Notes under the pieces: model-generated
Databases searched by the model: none
What the model was told of the DNA's origin: nothing
Seen by the model: only the letters and a program-made list of their open reading frames with translations
Shown here: positions 26,601-41,600 of the stretch, piece after piece
How the letters are laid out: the number at the start of each line of letters is the position of its first letter
Position numbering within the stretch: position 1 is the stretch's first letter
Made by a program: the position numbers and the translations under genes
Assembly: GCF_040115645.1 (NCBI RefSeq)
Contig: NC_089541.1
Span: 3,844,001-3,908,000, forward strand
Direction of reading: 5' to 3'
From: Euwallacea fornicatus
Lineage: Eukaryota; Arthropoda; Insecta; Coleoptera; Curculionidae
Length of the DNA stretch: 64,000 nt

Positions 26601-29600
26601 TTGCACTATATGTAAAGCCCTTCAAGATTTTACTTTGAATTTTATTTTCTCCCAGTGCTGGGTTTTTGGTATAAGTTAGTATGAGTGAATTATTATATGA
26701 AAATATTCCTTAAGCCCAAAATTACTTATGCATTTTTCAGTAAATATTGCCGTGCAGTCTACATAATTATTGTTGAATAAAATGACTAAACGGATTTTTC
26801 ATTAAGTAAGTAAATACAGCGAAATGTACCCTCAGTTATACAAACCAACCCACAGGCCCCTTCCTCAACACCTTCGTTTTTGCGATACCTATCTCTAAAC
26901 CCTGTACAGTACGATTACCGCATTGGCCCACGTTTGAATTAATAAAACGGCCTTAACGATTACGTCGTCTGGAGTTTCTAAATGTTCAAGAAGCGCCGAA
27001 TTTTCATCTTTACGGCCCTAATCGCGAGTGAACGGGACTTGAATGTTTAATAACGGATTTTGACAGATTACGCAAATGAACATGGAAAGTGTCGGGGAAT
27101 TGGGGACGTGGGCTAAATATAATCCGTCAAATGGCAAACATGTCGATATCGGGAAAACAATCTATTTCCCTTTTAGCTGAGTCCTTGAGTGATGATTTTC
27201 CATGCGAAACTTTGTATTTATACTCACAGTTTGATTATTGTTGATAATCCAAGTGAAATTCATCCCTGGATATGATCCTGGCAAGAAACACTCGGCCTCG
27301 ATGGATTTCCCTATTTCCACCTTTGTGCCATTGTGAAAGAGGATTTTGATATTAGGGTTTTGGTCTGGAATACCTGAAAAAAAACAATTACGTTTGTGTA
27401 TTTGGTAAAAACCATAATGAAACACCAACAAAACAGATAGGACAAGAAAAGGGACATTTCCTAGGATTTCTCTGGCCAACCCATTACTGGGACGATATAC
27501 CTTAATAATCCCCGAGGATGCTTGCTTAAGTAATAACTGCTTTTTGCTCACAAACGTTGGAAATGGAAAATTGTATGGAAATGTAATTTCGTAATGGATT
27601 AGGGAATTTATGTTTCTGCTTGGCTGACAGTTAAGTTGTTCGCCTCTGAAATATAAATGGATGGAGAAAATAACTCTGGGTGTTTTTGGCATTTTATTGA
27701 TTTAAGGATTTGGATGTTTTTTTTATGATGATAAGGACAGGCTCCATGTAACCTGAAAAATTTCAAAAGACTTTCAATTCGGAAGACGAATATCCTCCAA
27801 AAGAAGTTGATTTAAATAAGTCGAACGAAACATTTTTTCGTAATATATTTACTCACCCATGACCGTCATATGGGCCGACAAGATGTTCGTATGAAAAGAT
27901 GGTGCATCCGCTGACACTTCGCACTTGTAATTCCCCGTCAGTTCCGGGTTGAGATTCCTGAGGGTGACGGCCTTTTCCCCTGATTTTGAGTGCTGGAACA
28001 AAATTTATCGACTCAAGGACTAAGGCCAAACAAATTTCCAGGTAGCTAAACGGCAAGAGCTCCTTTTTAGTGCTCACCAGAAAATTCAATTTGTCTTCTG
28101 GTTTTAATTGCCGGGAGAAAATTTAAGCAGTTGGGAAACCGAGATTATTACAGAGGTTTCTTTTGTGGCCCAAAAAGGTAAAACTTTGACTGTCAGTATT
28201 TTATAATGATTGCTTGAGAATTCGCTCCTCCCCCCCTTAGAACTTTATAGCGTGACATTGATATTTGCTTAAACACTTCTACACTGCAAATTAGTAATTT
28301 TAATTTTTAAAACTATCGATTCAAAACAAATTTTTACTTCCTACGAAATGAAGGAGATATTTTTCCTAATTAAAAGTTAATTCTTGATCTTCTCGGATTT
28401 TAAATCCAAAGGCCTCAATAGAACTTTCTTAAATTACATTAAAAAATCTAGAACGTTCTGAGGGATCGGCTGAAAAAACTTCACTTTATAAAACTGGGAA
28501 AAACTAAAATTGTCAGTAAATTTTTGATTTTTGAATACAAAAAAAGTGCATATAATTCAAGAAAAAAATACCGGGTAAAAGTGGAAATATTAGACACATA
28601 CTTACTTGGTATGTTTTGGGTTTTGTAGTCGCTAGAAATGTTGAAAATGTGAAATATTAACGCCTGGAAAAACTAAGTTTCCGTTATAGGTAAACAGGCG
28701 ATAACCCCCGTTGTTTGTAAAGCCCGAAAAATTACTTTAAAATTACTCAAATAATCCAAAATATTCTGACATGAATCAGCTTAGAAAAATGTGATGGAAA
28801 AATAGGTATGATGGTCATTTTCACTGACTTTATGAATCTACAAAACTGAAAAAAAAAAGAACTGCATGATTTTTTGTAAATTATGGTTATTCGAAAACTC
28901 TCGATCTTCCATCGCGCTGAATTTTATCGCATTACATTGATATCGGCTTAGGCACTCCCAAGTTGCAAAGTACCTAATTCTATTAGAAAATGGCGGTAAT
29001 AAAATGAATATTAATTCCCTCGGAAGCGAGCGAGATATTTTCCCCAACTAATAGCCACTCCCCGATAGATATATATTCCCCAGATTAACTTTATTACACT
29101 TTCAACTAAGATGGAACAATAACGATTACAACTTTGTTCTCGGGGGCAATGTTGCAAACTCGTATTACTGTAATATGGCCAAAACGACATTAAAGTTTAT
29201 TAGCCCCCAGCCACATTAGAATGTCGGCTACTATCTTTAGGAGTATGTGCCGTCGAGATGATTTATTGCTAACCGAAATCAACGGTTTTTCGCCATTATG
29301 AGAGCATTAATCACTTAAACTATTAAAACCTCTTTGAATTATTTGGAGGTTAGTTGGAGCCGAGAACTCTCCACTAGCAAGACCTTAAACTATTTTTTTG
29401 ATAGAAAATTGCCTCGTTTCCTAAAGACTTAACTATTTTAATACCTACTTCGTCTCTTAGATTTTTAGTGGGCACCTATATCCAGTAAGTAAAAAACACT
29501 TATGAAGAAAAATTCCTAATTTATATTCGAATCATAGACAAATGGTATATCTTATACAAAAAGTTGTATTTTTTAGATTATGTAGTAAATTTACTGTACT

Positions 29601-32600
29601 TTTGCTTGGTCACGAACAAAGTAGAGGACGTGATGGCCGTGCAAAGTAAATATATAAATGTTGGAGTAATTATGTCCAGGAGTAACACAATTTTAACAGA
29701 ATTAGCACGAGTTTAACTTCTAAACTATGGAAGATTTTTTAGCTAAAGTAGAATCGCTTTTTCAAAAATCAAGTACCTTTTAAAAACACAAATTTATCAG
29801 GTAAGATTTGTTCAGGTCAATGGGATTTAACTCTGGTTTTATAAAACGAAATCAATCGTACAGGTCTATGTATTGCTTCCCAATTTCAGAGTTACAAGTC
29901 GTTTTCTGCTTGACTATGCCACTGAAAAGTGCCATCTACCCCTCCCCCCCAAATTAAAAGTGTTCCTCAAAGGAGAGTTTAACTAGAGGTTGAAAACTTT
30001 TACGTCGAGGAGATCTAATCTTAGACTGTTAAGTGCTACCAATGACGAAACTCTATACATACTCTGTACATGTTTTTTTCTTCAGCTTCTCTTTCGCTTT
30101 GCTCCACTTTTGAGAAGAAATATGCTGAAAATTAATTCCACAAATAACCCCTTAAAAGGAACTGTATCAAGAAATTTAAAATTTAGAATTCAAAGACACT
30201 TTAATTTGAACTCCAAATTTCATCAATCACGCAGCCTATCTTTTTTTCCACCAGTTCGAAATATGACTATAATTATATAATATATATAAGGTGTTTCAAA
30301 TTAGTAGGCTCATCTGCTAACCACAGATTGCTTGAGCGAAAATAATTAAACTTTCCTTATGCGACGTTTTTCTTTGGCGCTTTATACCCATCCTACAATG
30401 TTGAAGTTGTTGAAAAAAGAAAATGTATATAATTTCGGTGTTTCTTGATATATTTTAATTAAATTTGCTGTGTTGCACAATACGATGAGGCAAACTTTGG
30501 CTGTCATTTGGATAAAACAATTTGAACCAAAGCGGAGAAAATGAGAGGTCAAGGACACTTTCCTTCCCAACCTTTTTTTTGCCTACACCAGTGATGAACG
30601 TGTTTAATATTTTAAATTAAATGTTCCTATATCTTAATTTTTCATTCTTGTAAAACTTTTTTTTTTTGCCACTTACCTCAGAGGGTATTCCAGCATATTG
30701 CCTCTCAATATATGGCACCTATTTTTCTATTACGTTGGGAAAATATCTCTAAAAACAGGATGTATCGTCACATGACTATCTTAAATATCTTGTTATGGGT
30801 AAAACAAATCTTTTCCTTAGTATTTCGTCTAGATTTTATCCAATTTCAATCAAAAACGGACAACGATTCTGAAAAGTTCAAAATAAATAATAGTAATACA
30901 ACTAAATGGATTGAGTGAATCTAAATTGTTATATAGGACTAATGTCAATTAAATCTAAAATTCAGTATAATTGCCCCGTTCTTTAATGCATGCCCTTGTA
31001 TAAAATATTGAAACGCAAAATGTTGAAGTATTCACAAAGTAAGTGGTAAGTTAAAATTTTACAAGAATAAAAAATTAAGATAAAAGAACATTTAGTAAAA
31101 AATTAATCACGTTCATCATTAGCGTGCGTAAAAAAATGTGGGGGCATCGTGTCCATGACTCCCATTTTCCTCGTTTGGGTTTGAAATATTTTTATCCAAA
31201 TTATGGAAAAAGTGCCCCTCGTTGAATTGTGTACAACCGCAAAATTTCTTTACAATGTGACAAGAAACACCGATGTTATTAACAATTTTTTTAACAACTT
31301 CAGCACTGTGTTGTGAGTATAAAGTCGTAATAAGGACAGTCAAATAGTTTTCGCTCAAGAAGTCTACGGTTAGCGGATTGGCCTGCTATTTTCCAACTCC
31401 CTGTATAGTGTTGTTCTTTATCTACGCAACTATGCAATTGATAATTATAATTCATAAGATAAATTCAGAAATCGGTCTCTTAGAGAGTAGTTTAATTAGT
31501 GGATCGAAATTCTGACATCAAGAAGATGTGCGTTGGGGCTATGGAATGCCGTCAACTGGGCATTTTCCAATAAATCTAACTTCACTCGAAAGTTACAGCT
31601 TCCCTTCTACTTGATACCAGATTTAGTAAGAAAGTTTTTTAAGGTAAATTCAAGAAATCATTCCTCGAAAAGGACTTTACCTAGAAAATTTTAATTTAAA
31701 GGTCAAAGCAACTTGTGTTTGAGTTTTGAAGATACAGCTCACTTTCTATTTGACTACAAAATTGAAATGCGTAGTTTTTAAAAAATATTCATTTCCACCT
31801 TAACACCTTAATAAATGAAATTGTAACGTATCATTTTCGCTCCAGGCCTGGTTGTTAAATTTTAATAAGACGTCCTACATGGATAAATCATAAATTCAAT
31901 GAACATCACCCGTGGGCCCTCTAATTTACTTCCAGGAGGTATGCACAGCGCCAGCTTCTAATTATGGCACGAAACCATCAGCCATTCTACATGAGGGTAA
32001 ATAAAACATTTTGAACTTTTCTCTCATTAGTATTACAAAAGCCAGCACTTTTTTGAACAGTAAAAAACGTAATTTCACATTCTCCCAATTAAATGAAACA
32101 TTCTGTGGCATCCTTAATTTTGCTACTATATTCCATACGATGCTCGAAAATAATAATGGACTTACACAAAAGCCACAATCCTCTGGCAATGAATATTGCG
32201 AGACATCTTTTTAATCTAATTTTTGAAAACGCTAACACGTTGTGCTACATTTACGAAAAGGACGTCTACTTAAAGGAACCATTACTAAAACAAATTGGAA
32301 AGCCTTTAGTAATGTTAGAATTTAAGAATGAAACCATAATAAGATCAAGATACATGTCCAGATGCCAGGGATACATTTTGAATATAAACCGCTTTAAATC
32401 GTTCAAAGCGCTCTTGAAAAGACGAGATTCAAGCACCGATCTAATCAGAAATCGCAGGAGAATGGCCATTCTATACAACGATAAAGCCCCAGTACGTTTT
32501 CCTGAATTCTTGGGATTATATGCGCTCGATGTGATGGAGTTGGAAGTTTATTATGACAAACAAATATCCCTTAAAGGTTATAGGGTGGTTCGCCTGGAAA

Positions 32601-35600
32601 GCGACGAGGTTGTGTTTCAGTGGGGCGTTAACGATAAGGGCTATTCGTTCGATGGGAAAAAATTTGCCCAAAGGGCCTGGAATGCTGGTTCGTTTTTTAA
32701 AAAGTTCAATTACACGTTCAAATTCGCGATGTTTAATTGCGAACCGTTTATCTATGTCGATGCGGATAAGGGGGTTTTGGGGGGGCCTGAAGTTAGCCTG
32801 GCCAGGGAAATGACCAGGGGTTATCCTGTGGAATTTGTTTTTCCCGATAGAAAAATTGGTAATTTTAATCACTAGTAAGTCTAGCAGTGTTGTTCCTTGA
32901 TAGGTGTTTCAGCGAATCCATGGAGCTACGTCTTGAGCACGGTCGAAACGAAAAAATCTGATATGGCAGGTTGCTCTCAGTTCGTCACAAATATGGGCAA
33001 GAACAACGTCGACTTCACCCTCAACATGAACCAAATATGCAACACATTCCTAGTTCCCAAAGCTCGACCGTTACCAGCGGCATTTTTCCTGGTCCAGCCC
33101 TTCAACTTTAATGTTTGGGTTGCATCTAGTTTTCTAATGATCTTTGCCACACTTACCCTCTTAGTTTTCATGAAATATTGGGGAAAATTTAGCAACTGCA
33201 AAAGTGCATTACCGGAAACTGACTATAGCTCAGTTTTAATAAGTGTTGTACGGGCATATTCTTTTGGCAATATGCAGCTCTCGCGACATGTCTCCAGAAT
33301 TTGGTCTATAAGATTATCCTTTCTATGTCTGATATTTCACAGCTTCCTCACTAGCACCTATTACAACGCAGGGCTTAGCAGCAACATTGCCATACCAAGG
33401 CTCGGTCGCCAAATCAACACTTTGCAGGATATAGTGGACAATGGACTTGTATTCCAAGAGAAATCATACATACAGAAAGACTTTATCCATGTAAATTCCT
33501 CGTTGTTTAACAACTTGGCTTTGCTGTACCGACAAGGTGATCGAACGAAGACAATCCTCGATGGTACGAGTGTAGTAACAGTTAAAACCCTTGAAAATTC
33601 TTATGTGACTGATTTGTACGGATTTAAAGGCGAAGAATTGCAGAACTACAGGGCTTTGAAAGAGTGCATTGGGAATTTTTACATGGGATTTGCCTTACAG
33701 ATAAATTCGCCATTTAAGAGAGAATTTGACAGGGTGGCCCAGAAAATTATGGAGAGTGGTATTATGAAGAAGTGGCTCAATGATAGGATATACCCAGAGA
33801 AGAGGGTGCAAGACCCATTTTTCTCGTCATTTAATAGCAATGTCCGGTATACAATAATTACGTCTGAGCGTTTATTTGGGGTTTTTGTGCTGCTGATTGT
33901 GGGGTATGTCTTGTCATGCATATCACTAGTTTTCGAGATATTGTACTGTGAAGGTGGGTATATTCTTTTTCGTAGACGTACTGCGTTTGTTAATTAGAAT
34001 AAATATAAAAATCCCACACTTAATAAGTAGTAGAATTTTAAGCAATATATGATGATTTTTATGATATATTGGGCAATTTACCCCAACATCAGCACTTTTT
34101 CAAAATAAAAAGGACAGGTATTCGAATTTCAGTCCACTCTACACTCTCGAACATAAAATTAGGGTTACTTCAAAAAATTTCTCAAAGCTTGTACAAACCA
34201 ATTCAAGGGGAACCTTAGCCAGCTTAGAATGGCTTCTCTTTGAAATCTAAAATGACTTTAAAGAATAATCACCTGTTTCCATGAGCGGTCAACAAGAAAA
34301 GCGGTCCAAGACCAAAATTCCTGAAATGCGTTATCAGAATTTTTTGTTCTGTGTCTTTATGTGAATATTGAAAATTCTACGACTAGTGTCAATATAATTA
34401 TCATTTTGTTCTTTCGTTAAAATACCCTTAAATCCTATCGTTGAGGCTATAGAAGGTGCTCGTGGATAGAAAGAAATTGCTGGAAACTCTGAAGTAAGTC
34501 TATCTAGTCTGGAACGAGTGAAGATGAAGGGACTGAATTGCTCACTCCAAGACCCATATCAAGATGAGGAACGGATATAACAGCTGGAGATGATAGTTTT
34601 TTTGTTTTTATTACTTTGAGGAATCGAACGGTTATGGCAATCTTCTTTCGAACTCATCTGCAAGAAGTAAAAAATGTAAAGTGAGTGGACCATTAGAAAG
34701 CGACCTCATGCTGTTAGATTATCTTCTCAACCTAGAGTTATAGGGCCTCTGCCTGCTTGTGAAGAATGGCTTGAAAGGTTGAATTTTGCACAAGAACACT
34801 TATCTTGATAGATAGAAGACTGGAGTCGGGTATTTTTTCCCGATGAATCTCAATTTTGAGTTAAGGACAGAAGCGCGAGAGAGTGGTGATGACCAATCAA
34901 GAGATGTGTCCAAGCTCCACTTGGTAGATGCTCAATTATGACAAAGTAAGAATTTATTGTGAAGCTCATACGGAGTTAGTTTTTATCCGAAATGGGACTC
35001 TAAACTAAACTGTCAGCGAGTCTACAAGACCATAGTGTACCATTCATAGTTATTCTTGGAGACAACGTAACCCTTACGCATGATAATGCACGACTCCACA
35101 TGGTTACCGTTTTTCTCGACGAAGTTTAAATCACGCGATTTGTCTGGCCTGCTCAAAGTCCGGATTTTAATCCGATAGAACATGTTTGGAATGAGATAAA
35201 GAGACGCTTACGGAAACCTGTGCCCGCTCCTAGAAATTCCAGAGAGCTTCGCGAAATGTTGGTGCAGGAATGGGACAATTTTCCGCAAAATTTGATCCAA
35301 AACCTGATTCGAAGCATGCCTTGTCGTCTATAAGCTGTTAAAAGAGGAAATATTCGGTACTGAAGTCCACAAATACTGTAACGCTCGAGATAAATGCATG
35401 TTCTTTAATTACATTATTTTTAATATATTTTCTGACAAGAACAAAAATTCATTTTCATTCGAGCAGTTACTACAAAATTACCGCATAAAGTTAGTAAATT
35501 ATGTTAGAGGTGAAAAAAACTTGAATAAATTATGAACTATTAAATTAAATGCAAATTACGGAATGACCCTAATTTCATGCTAGGGAATGCAGTTCCGTTA

Positions 35601-38600
35601 GAAACACGTAAGGGCGAAAATGAACCTTTTGTCCAACCGAACGGGCGAATAAATTTCTTCCTCGAAATTGCAAAAAAATTACTTCCCACTCACACATGGT
35701 CCTAGAAACAGGAGCCAGATTTCAACAGCTTCTTATCATCTACAAGTGACCAAATTTCTACTTCTCAAATTCTTGTGTTTTAATAGAATAGGCTAATTTG
35801 GTAAAGTGAGAGGAGAACGCTCAATACAAGTGATGTGGCTCCGGTCAAAATGTTCAAAATACTCATATTCCAAACTTGAAGGGTTTGCGTAAGGGAAAGC
35901 AGAAACACATAAATAGAATTTTCGTTGACAAATTTAATGGATTTATGTACATTGCTTGCCACCGTTTGAGGTCATTAAAATACAGTTTTAATAATGTTCC
36001 TCTGAAACTATAAAATCAACGTGAAATGGACATAAATCGATCAAATTGATCAAATTAAGGTTTATATAACTTTAAACTGCGATAATTCTGTTTAAACGTT
36101 CCAATACCACCAGATGTCGAAGATTTGCCTGGAATTATAGGAATAATGCCAAACGTATCCAATTCAGCCAAATCCATGAAACCGAACTTTGTATAAGGTC
36201 CAACACGGAGTATTTGAAATTATGGCTGAGTTGAAGAGGTTTTATGGATGGTTTTTTTGATAGCTCCTTAGGAAAGATGGAATTTAAGACTTCAGGTTGG
36301 AAATTTTTTGGCTCTTGCTGCGTTCTTCTTGTTCGAGCCGAATGAAAATTCTAAATGTATGAAATTGCGGTAATTTGTTCAATTTTCAGATTCATTTGGA
36401 ATTACATGAAAATATCTTTCAATGGCTTATATTGGCTTAGTTGGAGCAAACTGTGCTCGTTAGCTTTCAGCTTTTAAATTCGGTTTCTATATCCTATTAA
36501 ATTCGCAAAAAGGAATGAAGCTTTCCTAATATCCACTGCGGTTTAATCCTTCGGAATTCTGTTTTAAATATGTACGTAGACAAAGTTTTTGTTATGAAAA
36601 CCTGTGATTTTGTGCTTTTCAATAGAATAAAAACTTACGTTGTGCTTACCACGTATGGCTCACACGTTAAGTAAACAATGCTACCAATAATTCATGGTGT
36701 TCAAAGTTTAGGGACGAAATTCGGCTTGGTATAGAAACGGGTGCTTAGCCTCTATTTCCAATTACCCCACAAATTCTTGCCTAACATACCCAGACCGAAC
36801 TATGTGATTTGAAGTGAAGGCAATTAAATTTCCCTTAAAAGTTTGCTCTCCGGGGGTGCCACTTTCGGTGGAAAGTTTTCCTTTGGAATCTATGATTATA
36901 GAGTTCGTTTTATGAAGGTTTTCCAGAAAAAAGAATGTGTTAGGTTAACAAGGGTCGAGTGCCACATCCGAGGATTTTGTTCGGAGTGATTGCGAGGGCG
37001 AGACCATTAAAATTAATGACTCAAGAGAGCGAAGAACAATAATCGTCTCGGCATTTTTAAATATGAGTGAATTGTTTTCGGACGTCAGAAGAAAGGCTTC
37101 GCAATGCCATTTCATTTTCTTTTATTATGTTTTCCAGAAAAGTTTCAGCTCGTTACATTTTATCGTAATTGAATTCTAAAGCAGACTTTAGAACTCAACA
37201 CAAATGGAATATTTATATATTTATTTAGAGCTCGATTTGGGATTCCGTTTATCAGGTACCAGGGAGAAATTTTGAGCTGAAGAGTTCAGGATGACTTTAC
37301 CCATATTTCTTATTCACTCTCCGAATTTTTAGTGACTCGCACGATAAAATTTGATTAATGTTAATTTAAAATCATCGTATTAAACAGAAAATTAAGCGCA
37401 AATCTCATTTGTCGCTCTGTATCTCAAGTAATTGAGCAGTGAAAAGGTGGAAAGAATCCTAAAGGTACTATTATATGGCCTATTGACCCTGTCAAAGACG
37501 AACGCGCTTGGACATGGAACTGACTTTCTTGACATGGTAGGGGAAGAGTTACCCTACCTACTGCGTTTCTAGCTTTATGCTCGACCGGCGCGCGCAGTGC
37601 TTAAAGTGCTAATAACTTAGAGACCGATTAACTAACTTGGAAAAACTTACCAAATAAAGCGAACACTAACGACCTACCAAAAACATACTTTTCTCATTAT
37701 TAAAATTCCGTAATAAAAAATGACATTTTTCGTAGGTACCCGGCTGCTAATTAGGAGGCAAACGAGCAATAATTGAAAAGTCGCAAAGCGTAAGCTTAAT
37801 TCCCGCTGCTTGAAAAACAAACCTCCCTTTCCTACAACATCCTTTGCAAGAATTAAGTCTTATTTACCATGCAACACAAAATACAAATAGTTCAAAAACT
37901 ATTTAAGAGCCTTAGCAAGTGGTGTCAGCAAATATTCCCCAAGGAAATATGGTAATTGCCGAGTGAAACTTTAAGCTCAACTAACGGTCTTATTAATTAA
38001 ATCTTACTGTAGCTTCCATAATAAAACTATTAAGTACATAACTTTACAGCGTGACATTGTTGTTACTTAGGAATAAATAGGGGCTAGTTTATGGCCAAGT
38101 TTCTTGTGCCTGATAATTAATTACTTGCTTTGGGGTATTTGAAAGACAGCAGGTTGCCTGCCAGTGCATTAAACTAATAACTGGGACACACAAGTGTTGG
38201 CATAAAATATCTGTTTACTGCTGAAATATTGTCTGATTTTCCGTTTTTCGAAGCACGCTGTAATCTAGGTCTTACAACCATTAATTTGATTCCTAAAATG
38301 CAATTATTATAAATCTCCGAACAAAAATTGCAAATACTCGAATTTTTCATTGGCCAATAATTTAAATGCGTAACTTTTACTTCTCGGACTGCATAACAAT
38401 GCCGAACTATTATCCATACTTTATTACCCCAATTCCCGGAAATAATGTCATTTTAAAATCCGATTTAAGACTGAACGAAGCTGAATAGCGACTTTTCCAA
38501 CAAAGCTTTAAAGGGAAACTTAAGAGAATGCTATTAGAAAAATATTGGTGCTCCCGACGCCAATGACACAGACCGAATCCTTTGCCCCATAATAAGTTTG

Positions 38601-41600
38601 TAGAATAGGATAAACTTGTGTTTGGAGACGTTTTACATTAAGAACTTATTTTCCTAGAATCTTCTTGTCCATGGAGGATTACATACATTGCGGTATTAAC
38701 TAAGTAGATGAGATAAGCAGGAAGCTCGCAAGATGTAAGACAAGCCCATACCATGTTCCTATCGATCTATGATCGACCGAAGCGCCCCGAATATCGGTTT
38801 CTACCCTCAAACCACAGACGAGACGTAACCCGTAAATGGCGCTGTATTAGTAACTGAAGCAACTACCTGCAGCGTCGCCCTCTACCTTCCCACCGCCACA
38901 GCTCAAGAAATCGTGAAGGATCGCGGAAAACCGGGCCAGTATTAGCTTGAAAACTACCTAATTTGCTCTAAATTAATTAAAAAAAAATGCACTGTAGCGG
39001 ATATTTTGCATAATTCAAAGCCTCGACTCACTAAGAGAGATCAACAGGGCATTCGAAATCTCTCGAGCCAACATGAAGGGCAGCGCTCCTAGTTATCTTT
39101 TTCACCCCTTGTCCCAACACCACTATGCCATTCCACGTCAATGCGTGATCGACTGTGGATGAGCCAAACTGATGAGTGTTAAAGACTCGAAATTGTTCTT
39201 TGGGGTGCTCTAATTGATAATTCCGAGGTACAAGTATGGAATACTTGTCTCGAGGGGGTTTAGAGATTCGTGTTGATTTCAATTAACGAGGCAAGATTTT
39301 AAGTTGCGAAATATATTCGCCGTAGTGCATTTATTTGTCTATTTGCAGCACAGTAAAACCCTTCTCACATTTTAAATAGATGATTTTAATCCCTGCAGAA
39401 AATAAGAAAATGGCAAATATGGTCCCTCATTATTATTCATATTCCCCTCTTTATAAAAATTCATAGCTGCTTCCCTAGTTCTCAAACCAATCAAGATAAG
39501 GACTCCTTAACGGAATTTAATTTTGTTTTATTGTCTGCAGGCGTAAAATCCCTGCTCATTACTTTTCACCGAGATTATATTTTAAAGCGATGTCCTTTGA
39601 ATTCAAATAATAAAGTGCGCTATCTGGCTAGAGAATGCGTCATTATAAATTTTAATATTTTACCTGAGCTGGGAAGGACCTCGAGAAGTCGAATCGTTCT
39701 GTTTTTATTGGAATTTTTCAGCGCTACGTCGGATTTCGTGTTCGCTATTTTATGACTAGAGTAACGATGCCGGCATTTGGATAAAATAAATGTAGCTTCC
39801 CAGTTTCTGTTATGATAATCCAGGCGAATGAATAAATTTCTCCACTTCATTCCAGGATTTCTGGAAAGATTTAGCAAACACTGCAAGTTTAAACGTGCAT
39901 TTGCAGCTTTTTTATTGCAGGTAACGGACAATCGCTTTGTACGAGTATGAGCGCAAAACGCTTAAGCAATTTATTATGAGCGGATCCCTCCAGGGAAGAT
40001 AAAATAAGCTGCTTAAATTTTGAGCTTGTCAGACAATGTAAAGGTGGTAGCGATGGGGATGATTTTCCTTATAATCTGGTTATACGGCTCTGTTACCTAC
40101 AGTGAAGAATTTTGTTATAATTTTCAGATTTCATGGAAATTGAATAAGCCTCTTTCCTTTAAGGATGTGTCTGCTCAAAGGAATTGCAAAGTATGAATTA
40201 TTATTCGTACTGAAGGCAACATTGACAGTCAGGCCAGGGGCTATTGAATGGCAAAGTTATCCCTAACATCCAGGGCCGGCCTTAGCAAGACTGGCGGCCT
40301 GGGCGAAATTTTTAATCACCCCACCCCCAAGCAAAACCGCCGACCAGGGAGGTTCGCCATCTTTCCTAGTCTGCCCCCCCCCCCCCCTCCGGGTCGTTGC
40401 CTAACCTTGGCCCCCATAACGACTAACACTCTTTGGATACGAGGACATTCTCAAAAGTACCCGAGTTGGCATACAGATGGCGATTTTTTTGCCAACAATT
40501 TGCTAATATAACAAAGACCTAACCTTAAAAAGCTTATATCTAAAAAGCTGCCCAGACGACCTCCACAATACTCGGCCCAATGGCACTCCAGATTTGACCA
40601 CTCCAGAGGTGGCGATGAAAATCTACAAAACTGTACTCGAAGATTGACATTTTAAAATGTACTGTACATCATCGTATTTTTACCAAACAATTGGATGTGA
40701 TAAATGTGGGCGCAGGATAGGTGCCGGGATTATTCACAATTGAACAAAAACAGCGCCATAAGGAGGTTTCGAGGAAGTGTTCAGCAAAGTTTCGCAGCAA
40801 GAAAGTCGAGTTTTTGCATCGATTCAGAACCATGGACGAAACATAGGTCCATTATTTTACACCTGAAACGAAAGAGCAGTCAAAACAATAGATTCAAAGG
40901 GGAGAATTTGCTCCAAAGAAGGCGAAAATCGTTTCATCTGCAGGAAAGATGAAGTGCATTAGTTTTTTGAGATATTCGTGGGATAATTTTTTTTCACCAT
41001 CTCCCTAAAGGAAAAACGATAAACGGAGAATATTATACAAATTTATTTTAACTCCTAAGCGAAGAAATTAGGAAAACGCGAGCGTATTTGGCGAAAATGA
41101 AAGTCTTGTTCCATCAAGACAACGCATCAGTTCACACTTCCCTCATTGCGACCGCGAAAATTAATCAACTTGGTTTCGAACTTTTTTCTTACTGTTTTGA
41201 ATTTAATGTAATCTATAGATAGTTAGTTTTAAGTGTACGTTTCAATAGGGTCGAGGGTGTAGCGTACCCTTACGGTACGCCCATGGCCACTCTTATCGTG
41301 TATATTAAAATTCTCTGCCATATTCTTTGGCGGCACTAGAATTCTCAGCCCCATACTTTGTCCGCGTGGGAATCCCCAGCAGTATGCTGCGTCGGCTCAA
41401 AATTTACAGCACCAATTCCAATTGGCCGCATTTCCAAAAAAAGGATTTTCCCCTACGGTTTAAAACTGCGGGCAATTTAGATGTGCTTAATTGCACCCCA
41501 ACCAGGGTACGCCCATGGTCATCACCAGGGGATTGGAGTATTTAAGGTTAGCAGAACATATACTGGCTTTCTTCTGTTTTTCTATATCGCAGCGCAGAAA

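Noticed and set aside
27853..28089. Minus-strand 78-residue open frame over beat exon 3
   Set aside because: Wrong frame. The true exon reads CEVSADAPSFHT in another frame with flanking splice sites.
32266..32872. Minus-strand open frames within the IR gene
   Set aside because: Antisense shadows of the IR exon. The plus strand has the complete IR architecture.
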